Shown here one piece after another: positions 18,321-26,658 of a stretch of 64,000 nucleotides of DNA (its first letter is position 1; the number at the start of each line of letters is the position of its first letter). The stretch lies in the NCBI GenBank assembly GCA_944322345.1, contig CALUOO010000008.1:89020-153019 (forward strand). Reading direction: 5' to 3'. This DNA is from an uncultured Bacteroides sp. (lineage in GTDB: Bacteria; Bacteroidota; Bacteroidia; Bacteroidales; Bacteroidaceae). Below the pieces are notes generated by a model, which did not search any database, had not been told where the DNA came from, and saw only the letters and a program-made list of their open reading frames with translations. The position numbers and the translations under genes were made by a program.

Positions 18321-19376
18321 ATGAATGAGTTTACAAAAAATATTATAGAATGGTATGCAGAAAACAAACGTGAATTGCCTTGGCGTGAGTCTTCAGACCC
18401 TTATCTGATATGGATATCTGAAATTATTTTGCAACAGACCCGAGTAGCTCAAGGATACGATTATTACTTGCGTTTCATACAACGTTTTCCCAATATCAAC
18501 TCGCTGGCAGAGGCTGACGAGGATGAAGTCATGAAATATTGGCAAGGACTGGGATATTATTCACGTGCCCGGAATCTGCATGCTGCTGCAAAGAGCATGC
18601 AAGGAGTGTTCCCTAAGACTTATGCAGGAGTATTGGCTTTGAAAGGAGTAGGGGAATATACGGCAGCCGCCATATGCTCGTTTGCTTATGGAATGCCATA
18701 CGCTGTGGTGGATGGTAATGTATATAGGGTACTGTCACGATATTTTGGCATCGATACACCGATTGATTCTACCGAAGGGAAAAAACTGTTTGCTGCGTTG
18801 GCTGAGGAGATGCTGGATAAAAAGCGACCCGCGCTGTATAATCAGGGAATCATGGATTTCGGAGCAATACAGTGTACGCCTCAGTCGCCCGACTGTCTCT
18901 CCTGTCCGTTATCTGATAGCTGTTCGGCACTGGCTACGGGACAAGTGACCCAGCTCCCAGTGAAACAGCATAAGACAAAAGTCTCCAATCGCTACTTTAA
19001 TTATATATATGTACGTGCAGGCGCGTATACTTATATTAATAAACGTATGGGAAATGACATCTGGAAGAATCTTTTTGAATTTCCTCTGATAGAAACAACA
19101 TCCTCTTTAACCGAGGAAGAGTTGTGGGCTTTGCCTGAGTTCCGCAACCTGATTGCACCGGGAGAAACCCCGTTGCTGCGGACAGTGTGCCGCGACGTAA
19201 AGCATGTACTTTCACACCGCGTCATTTATGCGAGTTTCTACGAAGTAACATTGCCTGCAGAAACCAAGTCTTTCCGTAACTACCGGAAAATTAAAATCAA
19301 CGAACTGGAAGAATATGCTGTTTCGAGGCTGGTGCATGCTTTTATCGAGAAATATATCAGTGGGAAAGAAAAGTAA
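18321..19376 (+). CDS. mutY: A/G-specific adenine glycosylase MutY
   Basis: 351 residues from ATG 18321 (MNEFTKNIIEWYAENKRELPWR); the ORF is open further upstream but the promoter lies inside that extension. The helix-hairpin-helix LKGVGEYTAAAICSFAYG is followed by the catalytic Asp in VVDGNVYRVLSR, and the 4Fe-4S cluster is C-x6-C-x2-C-x5-C (CTPQSPDCLSCPLSDSC). The C-terminal ~110 residues form the NUDIX-like 8-oxoG recognition domain. It removes adenine opposite 8-oxoguanine. ssb follows 68 bp later. Confidence 0.96.
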   Translation: MNEFTKNIIEWYAENKRELPWRESSDPYLIWISEIILQQTRVAQGYDYYLRFIQRFPNINSLAEADEDEVMKYWQGLGYYSRARNLHAAAKSMQGVFPKTYAGVLALKGVGEYTAAAICSFAYGMPYAVVDGNVYRVLSRYFGIDTPIDSTEGKKLFAALAEEMLDKKRPALYNQGIMDFGAIQCTPQSPDCLSCPLSDSCSALATGQVTQLPVKQHKTKVSNRYFNYIYVRAGAYTYINKRMGNDIWKNLFEFPLIETTSSLTEEELWALPEFRNLIAPGETPLLRTVCRDVKHVLSHRVIYASFYEVTLPAETKSFRNYRKIKINELEEYAVSRLVHAFIEKYISGKEK

Positions 19377-19444
19377 GAAACTGTTTGCATGCTAATACAA
19401 TTCTTCTTAATTTTGGCAACATATTTTTAAAAAACTATCAAGTA

Positions 19445-19885
19445 ATGTCTGTAAATAAAGTAATATTGTTAGGAAATGTAGGACAAGATCCTAAGGTGAA
19501 ATATTTTGATTCCGGATCGGCTGTTGCCACTTTTTCGCTGGCTACGACCGACCGTGCTTATACATTGCAGAACGGTACGCAAGTTCCGGAACGGACAGAA
19601 TGGCACAACATTGTTTGCTCGAACCGTCTTGCTGAAATTGTAGACAAATACGTGCATAAAGGCGACAAGCTTTATCTGGAAGGCAAGATAAGGACACGTT
19701 CGTATAACGATCAGTCGGGAGCGCTGCGTTATGTCACCGAAATCTATGTGGACAACATGGAAATGCTGACACCCAAAGGAGCTAATCCGGGAGCTGGAAG
19801 CGTGCAGCCGCAGCCTGTACAAAGCGTACAGACACCGCAAACACAGACTGTACAGGACAATACGACGGACGATTTGCCTTTTTAA
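19445..19885 (+). CDS. ssb: Single-stranded DNA-binding protein
   Basis: 146 residues from ATG 19445 (MSVNKVILLGNVGQDPKVKY), preferred over an upstream in-frame start. It has a single OB fold (ATFSLATTDRAY, TEWHNIVCSNRLAEIV, LYLEGKIRTRSY), a Gln/Pro-rich linker, and the acidic tip DDLPF that binds partner proteins. It coats single-stranded DNA during replication and repair. A hairpin terminator follows. Confidence 0.97.
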   Translation: MSVNKVILLGNVGQDPKVKYFDSGSAVATFSLATTDRAYTLQNGTQVPERTEWHNIVCSNRLAEIVDKYVHKGDKLYLEGKIRTRSYNDQSGALRYVTEIYVDNMEMLTPKGANPGAGSVQPQPVQSVQTPQTQTVQDNTTDDLPF

Positions 19886-19901
19886 TAGAAATGAAATATG
19901 G

Positions 19902-19945
19902 TAATGTATCGTCCTCACTGCGAGGCTACGGTACATTATTTTGTT
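19902..19945 (+). terminator. Terminator after ssb
   Basis: TAATGTA-CG-TCCTC pairs with GAGG-ACG-TACATTA around ACTGC with two bulges, followed by TTTTGTTG. Confidence 0.65.
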
Positions 19946-19964
19946 GAACTAAAAATTAGATTCT

Positions 19965-21314
19965 TTGGACTCAGATGGTTATTTAGGCCTGTTGGCCGAT
20001 ATTTTTAACGGAATTACCGTAAACACTCCTTCTATTTCTTCGATTATCGCCATTTCGCTGGCTGCTGTTCTTCTGCTGGCTTCCGGATTTGCTTCGGCAT
20101 CGGAAATTGCTTTCTTTTCTCTTTCTCCGTCGGACTTGAATGATATTGAGGAGCGCAATCATCCTTCGGACGAGAAAATCAGTATGCTTCTGAAAGATTC
20201 AGAGCGCTTGCTGGCTACGATACTGATCACGAACAACTTTGTCAATGTGACCATTATCATGCTGTGCAACTTCTTCTTCATGAACGTTTTTGTATTTCAT
20301 TCTCCCATAGCGGAATTTTTGGTACTGACGGTCATTCTGACGTTTCTGCTGCTGCTTTTCGGCGAGATTATGCCTAAAGTATATTCTACGCAGAAGCCTT
20401 TGCCTTTCTGCCGTTTTTCTGCACCGGGAATTTTTGTACTGGAGAAAATCTTCCGTCCGATTGCCTCGGTACTGGTGCATTCTACAGCGTTTCTGAACAA
20501 GTATTTTGCCAAGCGGAAGGGACATCATATCTCTGTAGACGAGCTGTCGCACGCACTGGAACTGACGGACAAGGCAGAGATTTCGGAAGAAAACAACATA
20601 CTGGAAGGCATCATCCGTTTCGGGGGTGAGACGGCGAAGGAGGTGATGACCTCGCGGCTGGATATGGTGGATCTGGACATCCGTACCCCGTTCAGGGAAG
20701 TCATGCGCTGTATCATCGAAAATGCTTACTCGCGTATTCCGGTCTATTCGGAATCGAGGGACAACATCAAAGGAATATTGTATATCAAGGATCTGCTGCC
20801 TCACCTCGACAAGGGGGACAATTTCCGCTGGCAATCGCTCATCCGCCCTGCCTATTTTGTGCCCGAGACGAAGATGATTGACGATCTGCTGCGTGATTTC
20901 CAGACGAACAAGATACATATCGCCATCGTGGTGGACGAGTTTGGCGGAACCTCCGGACTGGTGACGATGGAGGATATCATCGAGGAGATTGTAGGCGAGA
21001 TTCACGACGAATATGACGACGAGGAACGGACTTATGCCGTGCTGAACGACCATACGTGGGTGTTCGAGGCGAAAACGCTGCTGACTGACTTCTATAAAGT
21101 GACGAAAGTGGACGAGGATGAGTTCGACCGCGTGGCAGGCGATGCCGACACGCTTGCCGGCCTGCTGCTGGAGCTGAAGGGAGAATTTCCCGAGCTTCAT
21201 GAGAAGGTGACGTTCGGGCGTTACGAATTCGAGGTGCTCGAGCTGGACAAACGCCGTATCCTGAAAGTGAAGTTTACCATCAATCCCGAGCCGGCTGAGG
21301 AGGTGAAGGAATAA
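19965..21314 (+). CDS. gldE: GldE-like CNNM/CBS transporter-type protein, TTG start
   Basis: 449 residues. The start codon is TTG at 19965: no ATG lies in frame before residue 70, yet the N-terminal MDSDGYLGLLADIFNGITVN and the first membrane helix (IAISLAAVLLLASGFASASEIAFFSLSPSDL, two segments) are needed. Four membrane segments (CNNM/DUF21), a CBS pair (TSRLDMVDLDI, IPVYSESRDNIKGILYIKDLL, VVDEFGGTSGLVTMEDIIEEI), and a C-terminal CorC/HlyC domain follow. Named after a gliding-associated protein of Bacteroidota; in non-gliding Bacteroides its role is probably in ion handling at the inner membrane. A PPTase gene starts 3 bp after the stop. Confidence 0.85.
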   Translation: MDSDGYLGLLADIFNGITVNTPSISSIIAISLAAVLLLASGFASASEIAFFSLSPSDLNDIEERNHPSDEKISMLLKDSERLLATILITNNFVNVTIIMLCNFFFMNVFVFHSPIAEFLVLTVILTFLLLLFGEIMPKVYSTQKPLPFCRFSAPGIFVLEKIFRPIASVLVHSTAFLNKYFAKRKGHHISVDELSHALELTDKAEISEENNILEGIIRFGGETAKEVMTSRLDMVDLDIRTPFREVMRCIIENAYSRIPVYSESRDNIKGILYIKDLLPHLDKGDNFRWQSLIRPAYFVPETKMIDDLLRDFQTNKIHIAIVVDEFGGTSGLVTMEDIIEEIVGEIHDEYDDEERTYAVLNDHTWVFEAKTLLTDFYKVTKVDEDEFDRVAGDADTLAGLLLELKGEFPELHEKVTFGRYEFEVLELDKRRILKVKFTINPEPAEEVKE

Positions 21315-21317
21315 CGG

Positions 21318-21950
21318 ATGGCACTGTTCTGGCAACATAACGGTGAGGCGTTCCGGCTTGCCGTCTGGCAGGCAGACGAGACGGAGGAGGAGCTTCTGGC
21401 GCATTTCTCCCCATCCTTGCGGGCAGAATATGAGTGTGAAGCCCGGCGTTTCGCCATGCTCCACCGCCGTATGGAATGGCTTGCGGTGCGCGCACTGCTG
21501 GCAAAGATGGTGGGCGAGGAGCGCAGAATCTGTTACGAGCCGTCCGGCAAACCGTTTCTCGACGACCGCTCGCAGGCCATCAGCATCTCACATACGAAAG
21601 GATACGTTGCCCTTGCGCTCTACAACGGGGCAGCCGTCGGCATCGACATCGAGCAGTACGGGCAGCGCGTACACCGTGTGGCAAGCCGTTTCCTGCATCC
21701 CGACGAACAGGTGGCTCCTTATCGGGACGACCGGACATGGGGGCTGCTGCTACACTGGTCGGCAAAAGAATCGGTCTACAAATGTATGGAGCATCCCGAT
21801 GCCGACCTGCGGCGACTGTGCGCGCAGCCATTTGTGCCGCGTGCGGCGGGAAGTTTCCGCATGCAGTCGGCAGCGACAGAGCCCATACAGTGGTTTGATG
21901 TAAACTACCGGATTGCCGAGGATTTTGTGCTGACATGGACAACGCGCTGA
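21318..21950 (+). CDS. 4'-phosphopantetheinyl transferase superfamily protein
   Basis: 210 residues. Key motifs: SISHTKGYVALAL, GIDIEQYG (Mg-binding Asp and Glu) and WSAKESVYK (Glu/Lys of the active site), in Sfp-type order. It transfers phosphopantetheine from CoA to a carrier protein Ser. The gene is 3 bp from gldE and likely cotranscribed; no carrier protein or synthase gene is nearby, so acyl carrier protein is the default partner. Confidence 0.9.
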   Translation: MALFWQHNGEAFRLAVWQADETEEELLAHFSPSLRAEYECEARRFAMLHRRMEWLAVRALLAKMVGEERRICYEPSGKPFLDDRSQAISISHTKGYVALALYNGAAVGIDIEQYGQRVHRVASRFLHPDEQVAPYRDDRTWGLLLHWSAKESVYKCMEHPDADLRRLCAQPFVPRAAGSFRMQSAATEPIQWFDVNYRIAEDFVLTWTTR

Positions 21951-22050
21951 CGAAACCTCTTCTTTTTCTTCTTATTTAACTTTTCAGAGAAATTTGATTT
22001 AAATCTTTAATTTTTTTTGTATATTTGTTGCTGTAGCGGAAACGGAGGCC

Positions 22051-22250
22051 TGCAATTTGTTCCCGACGTTGCGCGGACGCTTTTGCAGTCTGCAATTTGT
22101 TCCCGACGCTGCGCGGACGTTTTTGCAGTCTGCAATTTGTTCCCGACGCTGCGCGGACGTTTTTGCAGTCTACAATTTGTTCCCGACACTGCGTGGACGT
22201 TTTTGCAGTCTACAATTTGTCCCCGACACAGCGCGGACATCTTTGCAGAA
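22051..22250. repeat. 40-bp tandem repeat array (5 copies)
   Basis: Units start at 22051, 22091, 22131, 22171 and 22211. In the opposite orientation the unit reads GCAAAAACGTCC then CGTCGGGAACAAATTGCAG, the same layout as the arrays at 3381 and 34191. Each unit can also pair CTGCAA with TTGCAG. The array ends 69 bp before the gene at 22319. The stretch 21951-22050 is AT-rich and contains a possible promoter (TATATTTG at 22020) that would transcribe the array. Confidence 0.93.
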
Positions 22251-22318
22251 TAAAGCTTCCCTTTTTCGTTATATGGATAAGTTAATAAATATTTGTTGTA
22301 CTTTTAAATCGACAACCA

Positions 22319-23164
22319 ATGAAAGAGATCCTTTATGATTTGTCTCGTGCAAGAGCTCGCAATGCCCAGCACGTACAGTTTGCCACCGACGTTGTGGCAG
22401 CTATCTCTCAGGAAGTAGCCGAAGCACGTGGCTTTGCTTCCCAGTATGCAACTTTTACAAAAGCCGTAGCCAACGAACAGCAATGTTTCCAGCCTAACAA
22501 GGGCTATCTGGAGACATCAGAGATTGTGGCGGCCGATACAGCGCGCGACCGTTTGTTCTATTTTTACAAACAAGTAGTGCAGGCGTATGCCGATTACCAC
22601 CCCGATTCTGCAAAACAGAAAGCAGGAGAAGCACTTACTTTTGTATTCCGAGAACTCGGTAGCCGTGTGGCAGAGATGGATTACGCCTCCGAAACCGCAT
22701 TGCTGACCGATCTTGTGGAGCGTCTGCGCCAATCGTCCAATGCTTCGGCATTGGCAGCCATCGGAATGGAAGATGCGGCCGACGACCTTGAGGCGGCAAA
22801 CGAAGCGTTCAACACCATCTACCTGAAACGTTCAGCCGAAGAACTCAACCGTGCGCAGGCTTGGAAAATGAAGGACTTGCGCCGTGTGACGGACGATGCC
22901 TTCAATGAACTGGCAAAAACAATCAATGCCCTGTATGCCGTGAACGAACTGGTGACGGAGGATGAAGAAGCGCGTGCGGCACTTGCAAAAGTGATAGACG
23001 ACGTGAATGCCATCGTAGTCCGCCTGAAAAAGACCATCGGAGGAACTGCCGGCGTGAAACCCGGAGGCGACAGCACCGGTGGAAGCGACGACGGCGAGGC
23101 ACCCGATCCCGTTATTCCGGGTGGGGGAGACGGTGAAGGCGAATCGCCCGACCCGATTGTCTGA
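22319..23164 (+). CDS. DUF6261-like helical protein with duplicated ESPDPIV-type tail
   Basis: 281 residues. About 240 residues are predicted largely helical (MKEILYDLSRARARNAQHVQ, then KRSAEELNRAQAWKMKDLRR and LAKVIDDVNAIVVRLKKTI), resembling DUF6261 proteins of Bacteroides; no enzymatic motif or signal peptide is visible. The C-terminus holds a Gly/Asp-rich linker with two tail units: GEAPDPVIPGG and then GEGESPDPIV at the end. The terminal 23 bp of coding DNA nearly match those of gene 10630. Preceded by a 40-bp array and followed by a strong terminator, so monocistronic. Function unknown. Confidence 0.75.
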   Translation: MKEILYDLSRARARNAQHVQFATDVVAAISQEVAEARGFASQYATFTKAVANEQQCFQPNKGYLETSEIVAADTARDRLFYFYKQVVQAYADYHPDSAKQKAGEALTFVFRELGSRVAEMDYASETALLTDLVERLRQSSNASALAAIGMEDAADDLEAANEAFNTIYLKRSAEELNRAQAWKMKDLRRVTDDAFNELAKTINALYAVNELVTEDEEARAALAKVIDDVNAIVVRLKKTIGGTAGVKPGGDSTGGSDDGEAPDPVIPGGGDGEGESPDPIV

Positions 23165-23186
23165 GAGAAATGAACCTCTGAAAATG

Positions 23187-23243
23187 AAGAATGAAGAGCC
23201 GGGCTGCACAACGCAGCCCACAGCTCTTCATTCTTTCTGTTTT
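23187..23243. terminator. Strong hairpin between gene 22319 and the propeller lipoprotein
   Basis: AAGAATGAAGAGC pairs with GCTCTTCATTCTT (23187-23199, 23223-23235), with an inner GGGCTGC/GCAGCCC stem. On the plus strand TCTGTTTTTAT follows. It lies between convergent genes. Confidence 0.85.
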
Positions 23244-23287
23244 TATGGAATGGAGAGGGCGAAACAATGACACACCCTCATAAAAGA

Positions 23288-24592
23288 TTATTCAAACAGA
23301 ATCATCGACGGGAACCAATATTCGCCCGTATAGTCCAGTTTTGCTTTCTGTTCGCCGCTTACACCGTCGGTGACATAGATATAAGTGTTCAGATAATGTG
23401 TTCCCCATCCGTCTTCTGTGTAAGCAAGATAAACGTCACCGTTACGTGGATCTACCTGCACGCAACTTCCATAGATAGAATAGTCTTTGGGAGCAGTAAA
23501 AAACAGAGTTGCTTCGCCCGTCATAGTATCATATTTGTAAATGTCTGTTGCGCTGAAGCTAGGCGCATTGGCAATGTAAAGTACGTTTTCCGAAACAGAG
23601 GCTTGCAGAGAAGTAAGCTTATAAGCATATCTGTCGTTAAATACTTTTAGTCCGTCGGGCAACTCCACTTCTTTGCTTTCCAGCGTTTCTATATCAATTT
23701 TAATTAGCTTTGTGCCGTTGGCAGCCCACAGTGTTCCATCCAATGTACGGGCAAATCCGGTAACAGCTTGATGGGGTAGTTCTTTTTCAAAGGCCATTGT
23801 CTCGGCGTTGTAAACTTTGATAGTATTACCGTCAAGGATAAACAGGTAGTTTCCTTCGTGGCAGATGTCCTTGCTGTTTGATGTATTGTCCAGTTTTTCT
23901 CCTAACGTCATGCTAACAGGATTCACTTTGTAGGCTCCGGTGGTTGTAGTCAAGATGGCTTCTGTATCGTTGAGTATACAGAAATTGTTGGCTTTTCCGC
24001 TACCTAGTTCAATAGTTCCGATAGTGGCATATCCGTTCAACGCTATTTTGGTCAACTGCGGTTGGTCTTTGCAGACAATGTACATATAGGTTCCATCTGT
24101 CCGTGCTATAGTTCCTGTGTTTCCCAATCCTTCAATAATTCTATATTGCCATGCTTCTCCGTCATACCTATTGATGGAAGCAGGGCTTGTTCCAAGCTGC
24201 CCTTCATTAATGACGTAGAACATTGGCTTTACAACCTTGATTGTAATGCTTTTTGTCACTTCCGTAGCAGCATTATTTTCTTCTCTGACTGTCAGCGTCA
24301 CTGTGTAGTTGCCTGCAGTTTCTGACTTGAACGTATAGCTGCTTTCCGTCGAAACTTCTCCTCCGTTGATAGCCCATGCGTAGCTGATATTCGCTTTGGC
24401 ATTTACCAATTCTGCTTTCAACTCTATTGTTTGATCGGTTACGACAGTCACTCCGTTGTCTGCTCCCAATCCGGCGATTTCCATTTTCTCTCCTTGTGGT
24501 TCGTCGTCTTCACTACAAGATGCTACAAAAACCGGCAGTGCCAGCAATGCCAGCAGATAGAGCTGGCTGAGTAAATGTTTCATTTTTTTCAT
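23288..24592 (-). CDS. Surface lipoprotein with PKD-like and DUF5074-type beta-propeller domains, B12 locus
   Basis: 434 residues (start at 24592 or, nine bp later, 24583). Lipobox: LLALLALPVFVASC. Residues ~40-130 form a PKD/Ig-like domain (SYAWAINGGEVSTESSYTF); the rest is repeated-blade sequence (FYVINEGQLGTSPASINRYD, YLFILDGNTIKVYNAETM, VYLAYTEDGWG) of a YncE/DUF5074-like propeller. It is the third gene behind the cobalamin riboswitch. BtuG, a propeller lipoprotein that captures B12 at the surface, is the nearest described relative, so a corrinoid-binding role is likely but not proven. Confidence 0.75.
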   Translation of the reverse strand: MKKMKHLLSQLYLLALLALPVFVASCSEDDEPQGEKMEIAGLGADNGVTVVTDQTIELKAELVNAKANISYAWAINGGEVSTESSYTFKSETAGNYTVTLTVREENNAATEVTKSITIKVVKPMFYVINEGQLGTSPASINRYDGEAWQYRIIEGLGNTGTIARTDGTYMYIVCKDQPQLTKIALNGYATIGTIELGSGKANNFCILNDTEAILTTTTGAYKVNPVSMTLGEKLDNTSNSKDICHEGNYLFILDGNTIKVYNAETMAFEKELPHQAVTGFARTLDGTLWAANGTKLIKIDIETLESKEVELPDGLKVFNDRYAYKLTSLQASVSENVLYIANAPSFSATDIYKYDTMTGEATLFFTAPKDYSIYGSCVQVDPRNGDVYLAYTEDGWGTHYLNTYIYVTDGVSGEQKAKLDYTGEYWFPSMILFE

Positions 24593-24635
24593 ATTACAAT
24601 TTATTAAATTGGTGAATAATTCTTATTTCAGTTCT

Positions 24636-26642
24636 CTATTCTTCATAATGAAGGTCTTTTATCGACTGTATTTCGGTTGAACTTTCTCCCATCCATCCGC
24701 AGTTCTGATTGACGGCTGTGTAGATCCGTACAAAGTCGATTCCGTCCAGTGCAACAGGCATTCCGTTTTTATCTACCGCCCAATCTATGTTAAGCTTACT
24801 CTGCTCGGCTGTATTTGGATGATTGTCGGCATATCCCCACGCATAGCAGTAGCCAACCCAATGTTCGGGCATTCCTTCCTGCGGTTCGTTGACAGCATTG
24901 TCTTTCAGCCGGCTCCCCCAGAAGGTGATCTGATCTTCTTCAATCCACTGCGGATAGTAGGAATTCTTTGTGTAGAAATCGTTACGGTAGACGTAACCTT
25001 CATTCCCTTGATTGTCCGTCCATCGGACGTTCTCCAAAGGAGACGACGGACGATAGTAAGTGACCGAATAGTCGCGAATAGTGGCAAGAGAGTTGTACTC
25101 GCTTCCGGCAAGTTCATACCATTCGTCATCCGGCAAGCCATTGCCATTCTCATCTTTAGATACGAGGACAATACCGGGCTCGGAACTTCCGCCAAGACGT
25201 CCTTCAGCTGTTCCCAAAGCATCGTAGTAGGCATTGCCACATATTTGCAAGTCATATTCTCCCGGAATATTCGGCACGGTATGGTCGAATCCAACGGTAA
25301 TATATCCTCCGTAAGCTCCAAGACTGATGAGACATAAATCAGGATTCTGCAGTAGCTCTTCTGCATATTGCCGCACTTCTTCTGCAGTGTAATTCTCCTT
25401 ATAAGCAGTAGTGGCTGTATTCATAAATTGACTGGGAGCAGGCATGTATTCCCACACTTTGTTGGCAAACGCCGATGGCGATTCCGGGCCGGTTCCTCCT
25501 TCGCCGGATTCTCCTGCAGATGCCTGGTTGCTGAATACTACAGTATTGGGATTCAGTCCGATACGATTCAGACGAAATTGCAATTGTCCGTTCTGGTTAA
25601 AGCAGAGTACATCCCCGGTTACGGTATAATTGTATGCTTCTGTGATGTATATATTCCCGCTGTAAGGATTGATGTCGATACCGTATGGTGTGTTGATTTG
25701 TGTCCTGTCTGTGATGAAATTTTCACGTATAGTTTCTCCAGTCTTCAAATTAAACACCTTGATAGAAGCATCCTCTGTCTGATAATTATAGTTATATAGA
25801 TAAGCGATATTCCCACTGATAGCGAAATTCATTACTTTTTCGTCAAATGTTTGTGTCACCTCATCTGTCTGGCTGTCTATTTCCATCAGATGAAAATCTC
25901 CCTGTGAAATATCTTCTCCGTGGGTCGCTACATATACTTTTCCGTCGTTCCCGGGAAGAATACAACCCGGATTGGCTCCAACGATGATTTTCTTGATCTC
26001 GGTGAATGAGACGAGATCGATGACAGATATGGTTCGATCCACACCTAATCCTGCTGCAAAATCAAGTCCACCCGAATTAGAGACATACAATTTTTCATTT
26101 TGTATGCAAAGATCTTCCGGATTCCTTCCGGCTTGTGCAAAGGCTTCTATTTGTAGCGAGGTAGTATCGATGCGTGCCACTGTTCCGTCGTAAGAACACA
26201 CATATGCTTTATTCTGGTGGAAAGCAATATGACGAGGCTGTCGTGAGCTTCCATTTTCGGTCAGCATCGGAATCTGTCTGATTACATTTCCTGTATAAAA
26301 ATCGATGACTTCTACTGTGCTTGAAACATTGACTACAATATAAAGTTTACTTCCATAAATAGCCATATCATTGGCTGTATCTCCCAATCCACGCTTGTTG
26401 ATTCCAAGAAAATAATTTTTATCTAATTGCCCATTTTTAAAAGAATATCGCGCCAATGAACTGTTGTTCAAGTTGAACAATCCTTCACTAAGGATATACA
26501 ATTCTGAAGTTCCGGTTTCATTGAGATTTCCTCCATTTATTATGGGTTGGCTTGGTTGGTCTTCAAGATCGTCGCAGGCACTTAACAAAGCACATGCAAT
26601 ATATATCCATATTCGGAACAGTTTTGAGAAATTAGTTTTCAT
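24636..26642 (-). CDS. btuG: BtuG-like surface beta-propeller lipoprotein with extra C-terminal domain
   Basis: 668 residues from ATG 26642 (MKTNFSKLFRIWIYIACALLSAC); the longer ORF upstream has no signal. Cys23 is the lipid anchor. Residues ~50-390 are a YncE-like propeller (LYILSEGLFNLNNSSLARY, KLYVSNSGGLD, VYVATHGEDIS). BtuG binds cobalamin with very high affinity at the cell surface and docks on BtuB; this gene directly follows btuB by 16 bp. Unlike a plain propeller (~350-400 aa), it carries ~250 more residues (from FANKVWEYMPAPSQ to the end) with ENGNGLPDDEWYELAGSEY, an added domain of unknown role, possibly a second ligand-binding unit. Confidence 0.8.
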   Translation of the reverse strand: MKTNFSKLFRIWIYIACALLSACDDLEDQPSQPIINGGNLNETGTSELYILSEGLFNLNNSSLARYSFKNGQLDKNYFLGINKRGLGDTANDMAIYGSKLYIVVNVSSTVEVIDFYTGNVIRQIPMLTENGSSRQPRHIAFHQNKAYVCSYDGTVARIDTTSLQIEAFAQAGRNPEDLCIQNEKLYVSNSGGLDFAAGLGVDRTISVIDLVSFTEIKKIIVGANPGCILPGNDGKVYVATHGEDISQGDFHLMEIDSQTDEVTQTFDEKVMNFAISGNIAYLYNYNYQTEDASIKVFNLKTGETIRENFITDRTQINTPYGIDINPYSGNIYITEAYNYTVTGDVLCFNQNGQLQFRLNRIGLNPNTVVFSNQASAGESGEGGTGPESPSAFANKVWEYMPAPSQFMNTATTAYKENYTAEEVRQYAEELLQNPDLCLISLGAYGGYITVGFDHTVPNIPGEYDLQICGNAYYDALGTAEGRLGGSSEPGIVLVSKDENGNGLPDDEWYELAGSEYNSLATIRDYSVTYYRPSSPLENVRWTDNQGNEGYVYRNDFYTKNSYYPQWIEEDQITFWGSRLKDNAVNEPQEGMPEHWVGYCYAWGYADNHPNTAEQSKLNIDWAVDKNGMPVALDGIDFVRIYTAVNQNCGWMGESSTEIQSIKDLHYEE

Positions 26643-26658
26643 TCTTTTCTTTGTTTGA

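Noticed and set aside
20199-21464. Long antisense ORF opposite gldE
   Set aside because: Gene on plus strand is clearly GldE; antisense product has His/Arg/Gln-rich shadow composition.
22007-22338. Repeat-encoded ORFs in the 22 kb array
   Set aside because: Same artefact of the 40-bp array; all frames are open.
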